From Fennellomyces sp. T-0311 (Eukaryota > Mucoromycota > Mucoromycetes > Mucorales > Lichtheimiaceae), in the NCBI GenBank assembly GCA_025266875.1, contig JALLLT010000112.1, forward strand, positions 1-32,029: a stretch of 32,029 nt of DNA, written 5' to 3'. The notes beneath the pieces were generated by a model. It saw nothing but the letters and a program-made list of their open reading frames with translations, had not been told where the DNA came from and made no database searches. How positions within the stretch are numbered: position 1 is the first letter of the stretch; each line of letters opens with the position of its first letter. Shown here piece after piece: positions 9,629 to 20,579 of the stretch. The position numbers and the translations under genes are program-made.

Positions 9629-10989
9629 TTACTCATACTCTTTTGATAAATGTTCTACAAGGTTCTTGCGTAAGCATATATGCATATGCTCATCATGTAC
9701 TTCTTTCAGGCAAGATCGGTACATATAGTCTGTGCACGGTCCTCCACGTTCGTAAGAGGGCATAACAGAGTAGGTTTCGTTGGAATCATAGTCTTCCTCG
9801 ACAGCTATACGACTCGGGTATTTTGTACGCTCGTTTTCAACAATCATGTTATGCAAAATTATGCACGTTTTCATGATGTTTGCTAGAATAGCCTTGCTCC
9901 ATACACGTGCAGGCTGCCGAACAATGTTAAAGCATGCCTGTAAAACACCAAAGGCACGCTCGATATCCTTGCGGACAGACTCTTGCCTCTTGGCAAAATA
10001 CTATATATAATTGTGATTTAGATTCCTTGTATAGGTCAAGTACAAGATGAATGATTACCTCTTCTTTCTCTTCCTGAGGTGCCGGGATTGTTTTCACCAG
10101 GGTCGACCCACGAAGGGTAGATGCCATCGGCTAGATAATACCCTTTGGTGTACTCATGGCCATTGATGGTGTAGTGAACAGATAGTGCACAGTTGTGCAA
10201 CACATCGTCAAAGAGAGGGGATTTATGCAAGACATTAATGTCATTGCAGGAACCAGGAACACTGAAAAAGGAATGCCATATCCAAAGATCATGGGTGGCA
10301 ACAGCTTCCAAGATAACAGTGGGCTTCTTTGCTTTCCTGGAATACATACCTTCCCAGCCTTTTGGGCAGTTTTTTCATTCCCAATGCATACAATCGAGTG
10401 ACCCAAGCATTCCAGGGAAACCTCGTTGCTCATTAACTGCGAGCAGTGCTTTCAGGTCATCTTCATTTGGCGATCGAAGATACTTAGCATCGAAGCACTC
10501 AATAACACCAGTGCAAAAGTGCTGAAGTGATTCAGATGCTGTAGACGCACCCATCTTTAAGTATTCGTCAGTGGCATCGGCTGGCCCACCATATGCTATC
10601 ATGCGCATTGCTGCAGTTCCTTTTGCATATGAGTGGAAGGACAATGTCCCCGTAGCATCAGGTCTTTGCTGAAAATATTCGTACTTGCTTTCCAGTTCGC
10701 GCATAACAGTAATGAAAAGCATGTGTCCCATACGAAAACGCCTTCGAAAGAATACTGCATCATAGCACGGATTGGGGGCGAAGTAGTCTTCCATGAGAAT
10801 CCTTTCAAAAAGTGGCCTGTTATGATGGATCACTTTGCGTCGCTTCGTCGGGTGCCTTGATGTGTGTGCTTTAACACGGGCCATGTCGCGATCTTCCTCC
10901 TCGTAATGGGCTCGTCTTGTTTCAATCAACATGGAGCTTTGCAGCACGATGTTGTTGACGATGAATCGCGAAAGTTCTTGGTTGTTCAT
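9629..10989 (-). pseudogene. H2 PIF/Harbinger transposase (plant-type, PF04827-like)
   Basis: Exon 1 is 10989-10059 and exon 2 is 10000-9629; the 58-nt intron has GTAATC and ATATAG ends. Motifs: FFRRRFRMGHMLF, catalytic D in LGSLDCMHW, SRKAKKPTVILEAVA, second D in YYLADGIYP, then VRKDIERAFGVLQ with the Glu, and CIILHNMIVENER near the end. TGA at 10377-10375 interrupts HWE-stop-KNCPKGWEG where the family has Trp (TGG to TGA is one transition). One extra base near 10104 breaks the frame between PSWV and TLVKTIPAP. Start is ATG 10989 (MNNQELSRF). The two lesions make it inactive, but the whole protein is otherwise readable. Confidence 0.85.
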
Positions 10990-11188
10990 TTTAAATGTTG
11001 CGAGAGAAAGAATTTTTTTATTTCTTCAGCACTGGGTACTTTATTCAAGTGTATGACGTGTAAGTTGAAGTCTTTGTTAAAGTCTTTGTTTAAAGCTATG
11101 GCTGCAGAAATTAAGCTGTAACGCGTTAAAGTCTGACTTTAATCCCGAATTTGTAGTCAATTTTTTAAAGTCACTGCTGTGGATGCTC

Positions 11189-11225
11189 TTATACCACAAA
11201 TTTGAATTTAAAAATTTTTGAAAAT
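11189..11225 (-). pseudogene. tRNA-His-like remnant, 5' part
   Basis: On the minus strand the sequence ends TTTGTGGTA plus the TTA/TAA duplication; joined across H2 it makes TGGTATAATGATG, a box-A-like D-arm. See the 3' part at 8402-8463. Confidence 0.3.
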
Positions 11226-12681
11226 GTTCGATGAGGAGGATTATGTTTTCAATAAATACTACTTTATTTTATCAATGATGTTCTTTCTATATTTTTCTAG
11301 ATGTTTAAAAACTCAAATCTTTTAAAAAAGCATGTGTTTTATAATTTAAATTTAAAGATATTTAATGAAAACATCTTATTTTTTTTAAAAAATATTTTTT
11401 ATAAATTGCCTTCATCCTGCTGCGTCCTGGCACGTCCTAAAAATTTTAAACTCAAGCAGGACATGGGTAATTTTAAGCCAATTATTTATTGCCCTTGACA
11501 ATAAATAACTCGTTATTTCTGGCCCGCGTCTTCACCTAAAAGTACAGAGCATTTCTTCAAGTAAATGCCGATGATAAAGGTAATCTGGGCTCTCGACTAC
11601 ATATATGCTGTTTATAGATTCGTTAAATGAGCCATGTGAGGCTTTGATGTTGGCATTCTCGCGTAGAAACCTTGGAGTTGTAAGTTACTGTACTTCCTCC
11701 TCTCCCCCCAATTTTTTTATAGCTATGGGCGAGAAAAGCAGCTATGCTAACTTTCAAGTATCTACGTAAATAAAATGGCGAAGGTAACAAAAATATAAGG
11801 TATCACTATGAACGAATTTTTTGATCGTCTAATATGTGCTTATAGCAAGGGGTGGATAACAAAAGGGCGTGATGTACCTTAGGTCAGTGGTCTAAAGGCG
11901 CATTACAAAGGGTACAGGAAAAGATGGATGTTATTTACAGGGTGCTGATAAAGACTTGATTACATCAGTCTTTATTAATTGAGTGTGCCTAATGGTGACA
12001 ATGTGCAGAATGCCTTGGATCGAAATAAGATAGAAGCACATAAAGCAAGCCAAAGTGCGATCCTGGACAGAAGTGTATATGAAACTGAAGTTAATGTTAC
12101 CAGGCATTGTATCCAATATGAACATAATCACTGATCATTATCTTGGAATGGCTATCTCTCACTTTCCTTTTTGATAAAACTCACTTCTGCAGATATATCT
12201 TCCGTATCAGGCTTACTGTCATAGACGTTGTCATGAATGTGTGTTAACAGCTATCATCTAGCTTATCATTATCCGCTGTGGACCAGCTCTATTATGATAG
12301 ACATCATCTGTTCCCAATAATACCTCAACATGGCACGCATAATGTACATATAGACAATCATGATATGACTTTGGATAACGTCAGTAATAGGAAATCCCAT
12401 CCACGATAAGCATTTAATATGGATAGAGCGAACTCTTCACCTTAAAAAATACAGTTTTCTGAGTCTCATTGGCTACCATTGTCCTTTTCGATACTCGATA
12501 CTTCGGTCTTATCTCACTAGGAAAATATACATGATATATTTAGGTATCTATACGTAGTGATAAAGAAAAATACAGATTTGACAAGAGAAAGGGGAAAAAA
12601 GACTACCAAACAAGTAAAGGAAATTCTGAGAGATGGGAGGGGGGAGGAACTTATGAAAAAAAAGGTGACAAGAAAGATGGA
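11226..12681. other. About 1.45 kb without a supported gene
   Basis: AT-rich at first (11226-11520), then mixed composition. A TTAGGTCAGTGGTCTAAAGGCGC stretch around 11879-11901 looks like a tRNA-Leu D-arm but no T-arm follows. A minus-strand open frame of 66 codons at 11931-12131 shows no recognisable motif. It may be old unique or decayed transposon DNA. Confidence 0.4.
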
Positions 12682-13144
12682 TTAGCAGAAAAACATAAAG
12701 GCATTATCAGATAACCAGTTTATAGACCTGTTCTCCATGGTCTGCTTCCAATCGAAGAACAACATAGCCTCGTGTTCAGTCATTGGGGGATGTTCGGCGT
12801 CATACTTCTTGATGGCTTCAATGATAATGCGCCTCCGGTTATACCATCTGGTATTCTTGAGGGACTTTCGCCATCTGGTACCATACGCGTCCTTCAACCA
12901 TTGAATGGGCATCACGTTTGGAGGATACCCATCAAACCACTCACTCCACAACTGGGACAATTTCTTGGTGTTATGATTCATCGGAACCTGTGGTGGCTCA
13001 GGCGGTAGTGTCGCTGGCAGGGATGGTTGCGAAACAGAAGCAAGAGGTATGTACGGGAGTGTAACCGTGGCCGTCGTCAATGGAGTTTGCTGTCGTACTT
13101 GTTGTTGGGTTTGCCCACCCTGGTCATCTTGCTAATTTTGCGGG

Positions 13145-13246
13145 TGTGGTTGTGGTTGTGGTTGTGGTTGTGGTTGTGGTTGTGGTTGTGGTTGTGGTTG
13201 TGGTTGTGGTTGTGGTTGTGGTTGTGGTTGTGGTTGTGGTTGTGGC
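13145..13246. repeat. Hexanucleotide array (TGTGGT)n
   Basis: About 17 tandem TGTGGT units on the plus strand; on the coding minus strand they spell CAACCA, giving alternating Gln-Pro. The array is almost uninterrupted although the gene around it is decayed, so recent slippage after inactivation is likely. Confidence 0.9.
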
Positions 13247-13870
13247 TGTTGTGGCTGTAGCTGCAGTTGCCCACCTTGGCCAAGGTTTAACGTCATTGTC
13301 AAGGGCACCTGACCAGAAGCAATGCTTGAAATCTGCTGAAGCAAGTTGTTGATATTGCTCACTTGTTCAGCTAGCCCAGACAATGCTTGTAACGGTGTTA
13401 AAACAGTGGACAAAAACTGAAACTGCTGATTCATAGCTGCGATGTGGGAGTTCAATGTCTGATTTTGCACCTCAAAGCGTGCATTAACCTGATGTGCCAA
13501 ATCACTCAACTGACGTTGAATGACTGGCATGGCTCTTTGCAAAAGTAGTTCGGGTGGTTCAACATCAGTCTCCACTGCAGCTGTCACTTTACTAAAAAGT
13601 AATTCACAGTTAGCAAAATGAAGGTATAGTGCAATAACGAAATATACTTACCACTCAAAGGCCTTGTACAGGTCGTCTTGAAATAAGGAATTTCTTCACA
13701 AATAATGCTGGGGAAACTTCTTCTTCATCAGCACTGAGTCTTGCAAGAAAACAATACGAAGTTGTGCAAGTAGCTTGAGGAACATGTCGGCTGCACAAGA
13801 TGGCTCTGCTACCCTTTTGTTGTCCAATTTTTCGCACCACTCGTCGACAAAGGGAAATACTTTCTTGACC

Positions 13871-13879
13871 AATTCTTCC
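13871..13879. repeat. 9-bp target duplication of the MULE, left copy
   Basis: AATTCTTCC here and at 18015-18023, directly outside the GCATCCCC ends. Nine bp is the size expected for Mutator-like elements. Confidence 0.9.
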
Positions 13880-14430
13880 GCATCCCCTTATTTCCTCCCG
13901 GTTGAGTTCGAAAAAAATTGATTTTTGGGGGGTGGGTGGGAGGAAATAACAGTTGGGTAGGCGATTTGGAGAAAAAAAATTTTCTTTTTCCATTTTACAT
14001 CATGGTGTCATGAGCAAACAGATGGCCGGCAATTCAGTAAACGATCTCGCAACAAGCTTATCGTACTCACGGCGCGAAAAAGACGATTTCGTGTATAGGA
14101 AGGAAAAACGTACGAAACAACAAAAGGCTTTGCTGAGCGACTTTGAATAACAAACACGCATTCATCTGAAATCTCAAACAAGAAGCACTTCAATTCCGAC
14201 GATTTACATTAGCATTGGACGTAATTGTGAAAGGAGATGGAAGGAGAAAGGTCATTGGGGTGACATGGGAAAGGGAACTGTGTAGCTATGTTACGCACTT
14301 ACTTTGATAGAACCGTTTTCGTTTTCAAATGCATTCAGCAGCACTTTTCCTGTACGCGTACAGTAGCACGGTTTCATGCACAACAGTATCGGCGGCAACG
14401 ATATGATGATGGACGAAAGGTGATGGAACC
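13880..14430. repeat. MULE left terminal inverted repeat
   Basis: Begins GCATCCCCTTATTTCC; a G-run patch GGGGGGTGGGTGGG lies at about 13926. It pairs without length change with 17464-18014. Mirror open frames in the two arms are by-products of the repeat. Confidence 0.9.
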
Positions 14431-14817
14431 AGTGGACAACTCTTCTGGTATTGTCAGGTTACCTCGTTGGATTATCTTGTTGGATTACCTTGCTGAAGCA
14501 AACAGTTTCGTTCTTTTGATGGATCCATAGCAATATATGGTCATGGTGATATACCCTATGAACGTTCCGGCAGTATTAAGGCGTTTTGCTTCACAAGTTA
14601 TCTATTAACGAAAAAAAAATACCAAGCTCAACCAATAACAACTTGGTTCGGTTGAATGGGGTTTGATATGGCGTCATAGATCATACTTTGAAGAAAGCAG
14701 CTCTATTTTTATCTAATGCATACCGAACAATAAAAACCACTTTGTGATTTCCTTCTGCGATTATGATAAACGATGTGTCCCATTGTGGCTGAGAAGAGGT
14801 ATGCTTAATAGCGGTTT
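14431..14817. promoter_or_regulatory. MULE 5' region of transposase
   Basis: No gene seen; partly the weaker inner part of the inverted repeat (for example TTGATGGATCCA around 14516, with a counterpart near 17392). The transposase promoter should lie here or in the TIR. Confidence 0.4.
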
Positions 14818-17042
14818 ATGAAAAGTAAAGTAACCTTAGTTACTTCCAACTACTTTATCATGAACAACGAACTTTACAACGTTAACAACATTCGCTTCGC
14901 TCTCGGACATTCGACCGTACCTGGTGTTCTTGCAATGCATGTCGATCACCCAGTGCATGTTCATTCCAACGATTGGAGGAATTGTCTAACTCGCATCTCA
15001 GAATTATGTGGAAGTAAGTGGAACACGAAGCGCAAGACGAACAGCACTCCCGGTAGCAACAGCACTGTGCTGTATAGTGAGACTTTCAACTGCCACCGTG
15101 CTGGCCACTACTCGCCACAACGTTCAGTGAGAGTCGCGCAGAAGGACAGTAAGAAGTGCGGCTGTGAAGGTCGCTTGAAAGCTACGATTTTGAGTGAACA
15201 GCCTGAAGTTTGCGAAATTCGCCTTTTGAACGACCATACGAACCATGTTCCAGGAGATTCGTTTGATACCCGCACTCTTCCTTTGACGCGCAATAACGTC
15301 GAACGGATTGCCGAGCAGCTTCGCGTTACCAGCAACTGCCGTGATATCCACATCTCGGTTTTGCGTCAACTTGACGCAATGGACGGCCAAGAAACAGCGG
15401 GTCAGAGGAGAGTGAACTATGAAGACGTTTACAACCTCATGAACAAGGTATTTGGATAGTTTTGTGCACCGGTTGCAAAATCAAAAGATTATCTTATACT
15501 GACGATAAAAATATATAGCTTAAGACAGATCTTTTTCAGTTTGATAACGATGATATGATTTCAGCACATATATGGCTCAATGAACGCCTCGTGAACGAAA
15601 ATTATATCATCTTCCGTGGCGATCCCTCGCAGTATACACAGAGCGTTGACACTTATTCGTTCGGCTTCCTTTCGCCAGTTCAACTTGCGCAGCTCCAGCA
15701 CTCGCGTTCGGTTTGCATGGATGCTATGTATAAGATCACAGCTCGACTTGCGGATGTCATGTACAGCATTGTAATTCGCGACCCATATACAGGATGTGGT
15801 TATCCAGTCGCATATATGTTCACCAATGACTTGTCCTCTGGACCCATCCATCAGTGGTTACGTTTTCTCCGTGGATCATGCAACATGGACATCACCCATA
15901 TGACGATCGATTGCAGCATTCCGGAGGTCAATGCCATCCAAGCAGTGTTTCCGGACGCAGCAATTCATTACTGTGGATTTCACGTTGCCCAAGCATGGGC
16001 TCGAAACCTGAAGAGCAAAGTACGATTGGATGGGTCGTATTCCGCTGATGAACTACAGGAGTATCGTTATGAGATACTGGGTGCATTGAAGCAGCTGTTG
16101 TTCGAAAAGAATATTGACCAGCTCTATCGTTCAATCCAGCAATTCCAAAGCGATTTTTATGACCAAGAAGAGTTTCAGGATTACTTCGAGACATGGTGGC
16201 TACCCGAAGAAAAGATTCGACGTTGGGCATATGCATATGCAGAACGTGACAGTAGACGTTTGATGACGAACAACTTTATCGAATCATGGCACAACCAACT
16301 GAAAACCGTGTACTTTAATCATCGGCGCAACAAGAGACTCGACCGTTTGTTTTTCATCCTTACACACGACGTCGAGTTCTACATGAAAAACGAACGCGAG
16401 CGGATCATGGCGTTGAATGGACGGATGGGGCCACTAGAGAACGAGCTGTCACGCCGTCGTCATTATGTTTCTCTTGTAGATCCTGAAGCTCTTGCATCGA
16501 TGATCTGCAATCCGGAAGGTGAACATTATAGTAGCCCAATGGTTGGTATCTGGTCAGTCAAGTCGTTTGAGGCTCGATCATCTGAGGTTTATGATGTGGC
16601 TGTCAGCGATGATATGCTTATTTTATCTTGTACCTGTGACGATTACCAGCATAGAAATGCTCCCTGTAAGCACATGTATCTGTTGGAGAAATTCACAGGC
16701 ATGCAACTTCTTTTTGAAGCAGAGCGGCATAATGCGATTGAGTTGGTTGCTTACGCAAACCCTGTCCAGGAAGGTGAGTTGCAAGATGCTGAAGCGATGG
16801 AGGATGTAAATGTGCAGGATCAATCCCTCCCAATTCCGAATCACACCGCAAACGATTTACAATTCGTCGAGCAATCAGTTGTAGCCCTTTACCACGATCG
16901 CGACCGGATACAACAGCTCAGCACGATTTCGCCAGAAGAGGCAGAGCGGTACGCCCAGCATGTTCGAACACTTGTACAGTTTCATGAAGAAATAATGCAG
17001 CGTCATTACCATGGTAGACGCTCTGGTACACAACGCCGCTAA
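14818..17042 (+). CDS. MULE transposase (FAR1-like zinc finger, MULE DDE, SWIM finger)
   Basis: Exons 14818-15447 and 15519-17042 join in frame (GTATTT donor, ATATAG acceptor) to give 717 aa. Exon 1 has a FAR1/WRKY-GCM1-like zinc-binding segment: YSETFNCHRAGHYS, KKCGCEGRLKATIL, and DHTNHVPGD. Exon 2 has the MULE core with D278 in VCMDAMYK, D341 in TIDCSIPE, the C-x2-H motif in HYCGFHVAQAW, and E465 in NFIESWHNQ. A SWIM zinc finger, C-x-C-x9-C-x-H (SCTCDD to PCKHMYL), lies near residues 581-595, followed by an acidic and then coiled-coil tail ending RRSGTQRR. It would cut and paste the element in the nucleus. The start at 14818 is the first ATG; a second at 14860 (MNNELYN) is also possible. 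No stop or frameshift seen, so potentially active. Confidence 0.93.
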
Positions 17043-17463
17043 TCAGCAATCTCCTTTTTTCTTTTTCACTTTAAGCTTTTATAAATAAAATCTGTGCTTT
17101 CTATTTTCTCTGTACTAACCGTGCAACCATCTTATCTATCATAGGGGCACATCTTTTATGGGCGAGAACGCGTTAATTACAAAGTGGATTTTATTACCAG
17201 GCATGCATAAGACAAAGATAGTTCTGCTTGTTTCTGAATATAATCCATACAGCTATACCAAATTCTATCCAACCATACCAGGTCGTTGATTGACCACTAT
17301 GTTTTTTCTGTAGACATGTACCTTGTGAAGCAAACCATCTTTATATTGGTGGGATATCCATAACGTAAATTATCACGGCCATGTATTGCTGTGGATCCAT
17401 CAATGAAAAGAAACTGTATATGTCAACAGAAATCATCGAGCAATGTAAAAACGTTTGCCCAAC
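17043..17463. other. MULE 3' region
   Basis: 3' UTR with AATAAA at 17083-17088, then the weaker inner part of the right inverted repeat. No gene seen. Confidence 0.6.
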
Positions 17464-18014
17464 GGTTCCATCATCTTTCGTCCATCATCATATCGTTGCC
17501 GCCGATACTGTTGTGCATGAAACCGTGCTACTGTACGCGTACAGGAAAAGTGCTGCTGAATGCATTTGAAAACGAAAACGGTTCTATCAAAGTAAGTGCG
17601 TAACATAGCTACACAGTTCCCTTTCCCATGTCACCCCAATGACCTTTCTCCTTCCATCTCCTTTCACAATTACGTCCAATGCTAATGTAAATCGTCGGAA
17701 TTGAAGTGCTTCTTGTTTGAGATTTCAGATGAACGCGTGTTTGTTATTCAAAGTCGCTCAGCAAAGCCTTTTGTTGTTTCGTACGTTTTTCCTTCCTATA
17801 CACGAAATCGTCTTTTTCGCGCCGTGAGTACGATAAGCTTGTTGCGAGATCGTTTACTGAATTGCCGGCCATCTGTTTGCTCATGACACCATGATGTAAA
17901 ATGGAAAAAGAAAATTTTTTTTCTCCAAATCGCCTACCCAACTGTTATTTCCTCCCACCCACCCCCCAAAAATCAATTTTTTTCGAACTCAACCGGGAGG
18001 AAATAAGGGGATGC
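17464..18014. repeat. MULE right terminal inverted repeat
   Basis: Reverse complement of 13880-14430, ending GGAAATAAGGGGATGC. One visible difference is a CpG/TpG change in the GAACGCGTG versus GAATGCGTG motif. Confidence 0.9.
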
Positions 18015-18023
18015 AATTCTTCC
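18015..18023. repeat. 9-bp target duplication of the MULE, right copy
   Basis: AATTCTTCC, identical to 13871-13879. Confidence 0.9.
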
Positions 18024-19746
18024 AGAGGGATCTCGGTCGCACGGAGAAGGTAAAACTGGCCAGCCTCTCTAGAAAAACCCGCCAGCGTTCTCAAGAACTC
18101 GTGTGGAAGATTGGTAAGATAGCTGGTGGTAAGAGAGCTTGAATTCCAGTGACTGGCACGACGAATTGCCGATTCTGCTGCACCATCAAGTTCTGCCATC
18201 CGGACACCGGCACCACGCATCGCATGCGTCTTTGCTTTGCTGTGAAGACCAACTGCTTCGAATGCTTCCTTGATGACTGCCAGATGCCGAGAGTAGCTGA
18301 GAGCTTTTGTGAGACTGCCGTCAGAAGACTTGATGAGCTTGTAGTCGTACCAGTCAGAGTTTCTGTCCATCCCAGGGAAGCGCTCCTTGTAATGCTGAAA
18401 GCGACTGAATAAGTAGCAAGCAAGCATCATATGCGCACATATATCAACTTTAACATTGCGTAAGCACCCAGCAACCTCGACCCGGCCGTTCTTGTTTGTC
18501 TTCCCCTGCTTGAGAATTATGACTAGGGCATGACATTCAGTGATTCCTTCATTTTCAAGGTGGACAGATTGGAGATCAGGAAACTTCAAACTGCGTATGC
18601 TTTCACCACGAAGCAAGCCATAGTGCTGTAAAAGAAAAGATACGCCGTTTTGCAAATGATGTTCTTGTCCTTGGTTCCAAAAATGGTTGATGACTAGTTC
18701 CATTTCGCGCCTTGTTGCGTATCCATCAGCAGCTGTGAAGGCGCCTCTATCGTCGTAATTCTCGCGCCTAATTCGGTTTTCCTCCTTGCATAGCCAATCT
18801 AGCAATGCTGAAACTGTTTTTCCACGTGGGCTTGGACGATAGAAGCCATCTATCAGACACTGTTCAGCCCAAAGGTCAACAATCGCAGCAGCATATGCTT
18901 CCACGGTTGCAAGGTTGACTGTCTTAATATGGCGATCGTTGGCATCGGTAGGTGGAGTATATGTAGTATCAGGAGCAGAGGAAGAGCTAGCAGCGCCTGG
19001 CGAAGTGGTGATGGAGGAGGAGAAGGTAGCAAAGGGATTGTCGAGTGGTGCTGTAGATGACTGACCGGCACTGGCAACCTCATCAAGGTCAGGAATATTG
19101 TCCTCATTGGTGTAAGGCCACGCAACTTCGAGATCTTTGTCTTTGGAATCTTCTTCGAAATCAACATCGGAATCGTGATCAACTTCGCGATCAACATTAC
19201 CGACAGACGATTCAGCAGTAGTTGGCGTCTCAGCAGCGTCAGGTCGAAGAATACCAGCTAAAGGCATAGAAGCAGGTGAAGTGCGTGGTTCCGAAGGACT
19301 AGGAGCATCAGGCTGCTCTCTTTTCTTGCCTCGCGTGAGGTGCAGGCGGAATGCTACCTATATAACACTTTTAGTCAATTATCTGTTTATATAAGTTTTA
19401 AAGTACTAACCTCTTGCTTCAAGAAAAGATGAAGCTTAAGGTTGTCAGGATACTCGTCCTGACCTTGCTTGCGGCACCATTCCTTGAATTTCTTTTGACG
19501 ACTTTTATACTGCTTGATTATGTTCAGTGGTCGTGCTTCTTGGGAAAGTCGAAATGTCTCAAGGGCTGCCATATCTCTTGCTCTTATGTACACCTGCTCC
19601 TCAGTCTCTTCCTCCTGAACAGGTTGCTGAATAGGCTGGAATGCTTGCTGTGTAGGTTGGGTTGCTTGTAACTGCTGTGCAGCTCAGAGGCAGGTCTGAG
19701 CTCAATTGCCTTGTTTGCTTCGTCTACCACTGCCTGCTCCACCCAT
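18015..19746 (-). pseudogene. Crypton tyrosine recombinase, N-terminal and catalytic part
   Basis: Exons 19746-19411 and 19357-18015 with a 53-nt intron (GTTAGT/ATAG). The start region (MGGAGSGRR from 19746) has TGA at 19704 and 19686 in the frame leading into RARDMAALETFRLSQEARP; an alternative is a single frameshift near 19680, because the +1 frame encodes WVEQAVVDEANKAIE. Then IKQYKSRQKKFKEWCRKQ (core-binding helices), an acidic Ser-rich linker, and a catalytic domain: R in LLRGESIRSLKF, H-x-x-R in KTHAMRGAG, HW in RRASHWNSSS and Y in TTSYLTNL. These are the tyrosine-recombinase residues that cut DNA by a covalent Tyr intermediate. The MULE cuts the frame after EIPLEEL and adds a spurious tail from its TIR. 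Confidence 0.85.
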
Positions 19747-19838
19747 GACAAAAAGAATAAAATAGAGTACATATAGATACAAAGTATTTGGATAAATAGT
19801 GGGCGTATTTATTAGAATTGGCAACTGATGTTCGATGT

Positions 19839-19920
19839 ACTGACTCATAGTCCACTTTACTGATGGCCTCGCATACTGACTCATAGTTCACTTTCCTAAT
19901 GGACATGCATAGTGACTCAC
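19839..19920. promoter_or_regulatory. Three 36-bp-spaced TGACTCA sites upstream of the Crypton gene
   Basis: TGACTCA occurs at 19841-19847, 19877-19883 and 19913-19919, exactly 36 bp apart, in two full and one partial copy of a 36-bp imperfect tandem repeat. TGACTCA is the bZIP (Gcn4/AP-1) site. They lie 95-173 bp before the Crypton start codon, in promoter range. Function is inferred. Confidence 0.6.
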
Positions 19921-20305
19921 TCGACCCTCCAACTGACCGACCGACTGACCCCCCAGAAAAAATTATTATTTTCACGTCCCACTTAAGCGCAGAACGCGGG
20001 TCCAGAACGCACTGCTTAACTTACAAAATAATTCCTTTTTATTATTGAAAAAGGTTTATCAAGTATGAAACCTATACTATCTGAAAGAACATAAAAAATA
20101 GTATATAAAGTAATTTAATATAAAGCTTTTATATAATAGTAAGTTGTAAAAAAATTACAAAGTTTTTCATTTTTTCTCATTTTGGCCTAAATTTATTAGG
20201 TTACACAATAATTTTTAATTTTTTTCTGGTTTCGCAGCATTTGGTTTACTATATAGAATAATTTTTTCCCTTTTATATTACTATTTATAGTAATATTATA
20301 TATAT
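19921..20305. other. AT-rich spacer, no gene
   Basis: Nothing supported; ends in a TA-rich run next to the left end of H3. Confidence 0.5.
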
Positions 20306-20460
20306 GGGTGCTCTCATTATGCTCCGAACAGAGAACTCCATTTCCAAAATTGATGATGGGAAATATTTTTTCCATTCCACCTTCCAAAATTAGGCTTCGC
20401 GGATGTCTCCTACTTTGGTAACTGCTTCTCGGTGGAAATACCACTGCGAAGACTCGCTTG

Positions 20461-20579
20461 GATCGATATAAAAGGAAACTGTCACTTCTTCTGTGCTTTA
20501 AAAACACAATCAGAGTATTACAAAATATATGCCTCTTGTTTCTCATTGTCTCTCTATCTTCTTCTACTTTTTTTTTTAT
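20461..20579 (+). promoter_or_regulatory. H3 transposase promoter and leader, separated from its gene
   Basis: TATAAAA at 20467-20473, followed by a pyrimidine-rich leader ending CTACTTTTTTTTTTAT. On removing H4 this joins TATCAACATTTCTTTACC and the ATG at 23650, about 125 bp from the TATA box. In its present state about 3.05 kb separates them. Confidence 0.55.

Larger units (their letters stand above)
8464..11188. mobile_element. PIF/Harbinger element H2 (inactive)
   Basis: Ends 8464-8488 and 11164-11188 pair over 25 bp (GAGCACCTACAG versus GAGCATCCACAG, then TGACTTTAAA) with four differences, all transitions; a second paired block, ATTAAAGTCAGACTTT, follows inside. TTA is duplicated at 8461-8463 and 11189-11191. 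It contains a NAM/Myb-like partner (plus) and a transposase (minus), tail to tail, both broken. The termini resemble the GAGCATCTCC ends of H5. Confidence 0.87.
12682..13879 (-). pseudogene. Crypton C-terminal part: Gln/Pro tract and GCR1_C-like domain
   Basis: Continues the recombinase from the MULE insertion: VKKVFPFVDEWCEK, then FLQDSVLMKKKFPQ, TGA at 13698-13696, SLFQDDLYKAFE, a 60-nt intron (13651-13592, GTAAGT/TTAG), then VTAAVETDVEPP, a heptad-like helix (LSDLAHQVNARF to LLQQISSIA), and a (Gln-Pro)n tract encoded by the 13145-13246 hexamer array. TAG 13134-13132 follows. The end contains LSQLWSEWFDGYPPNVMPIQ and WRKSLKNTRWYNRRRIIIEA, matching the GCR1_C fold of fungal transcription factors and Cryptons, which binds DNA. 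Stops at two sites make it a pseudogene; both are one transition from Trp or Gln codons. Confidence 0.8.
13880..18014. mobile_element. MULE (Mutator-like element), complete and apparently intact
   Basis: 4135 bp, bounded by 9-bp duplications and long TIRs at 13880-14430 and 17464-18014. These are equal in length (551 bp) and nearly identical; weaker pairing continues inward to about 14600 and 17320. It carries one two-exon transposase with no stop. The near-identity of the TIRs and the intact gene, inside a decayed Crypton, mark it as the younger insertion. Confidence 0.93.
12682..19746 (-). mobile_element. Crypton (tyrosine-recombinase) element, split by a MULE, inactive
   Basis: Removing the MULE (13880-18014 and one 9-bp duplication) rejoins one gene in frame at EIPLEEL/VKKVF. 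The reconstructed layout is recombinase core first, coiled and Gln/Pro-rich middle, GCR1_C-like DNA-binding end, as in fungal Cryptons. Cryptons lack long terminal repeats, so outer ends are not set; coordinates mark the gene only. Confidence 0.8.

Noticed and set aside
10193..10860. Plus-strand frames opposite the H2 transposase
   Set aside because: Antisense to a recognisable transposase.
11879..11901. tRNA-Leu-like D-arm
   Set aside because: No anticodon arm or T-arm with TTCGA follows within tRNA length.
13027..13352. Plus-strand frames rich in Leu-Trp or Val
   Set aside because: They are direct translations of the hexamer array and lack any other support.
14008..14193. 61-codon frame repeated at 17701-17886
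   Set aside because: It is duplicated only because it lies in the MULE inverted repeats; it does not look like a protein and no start context supports it.
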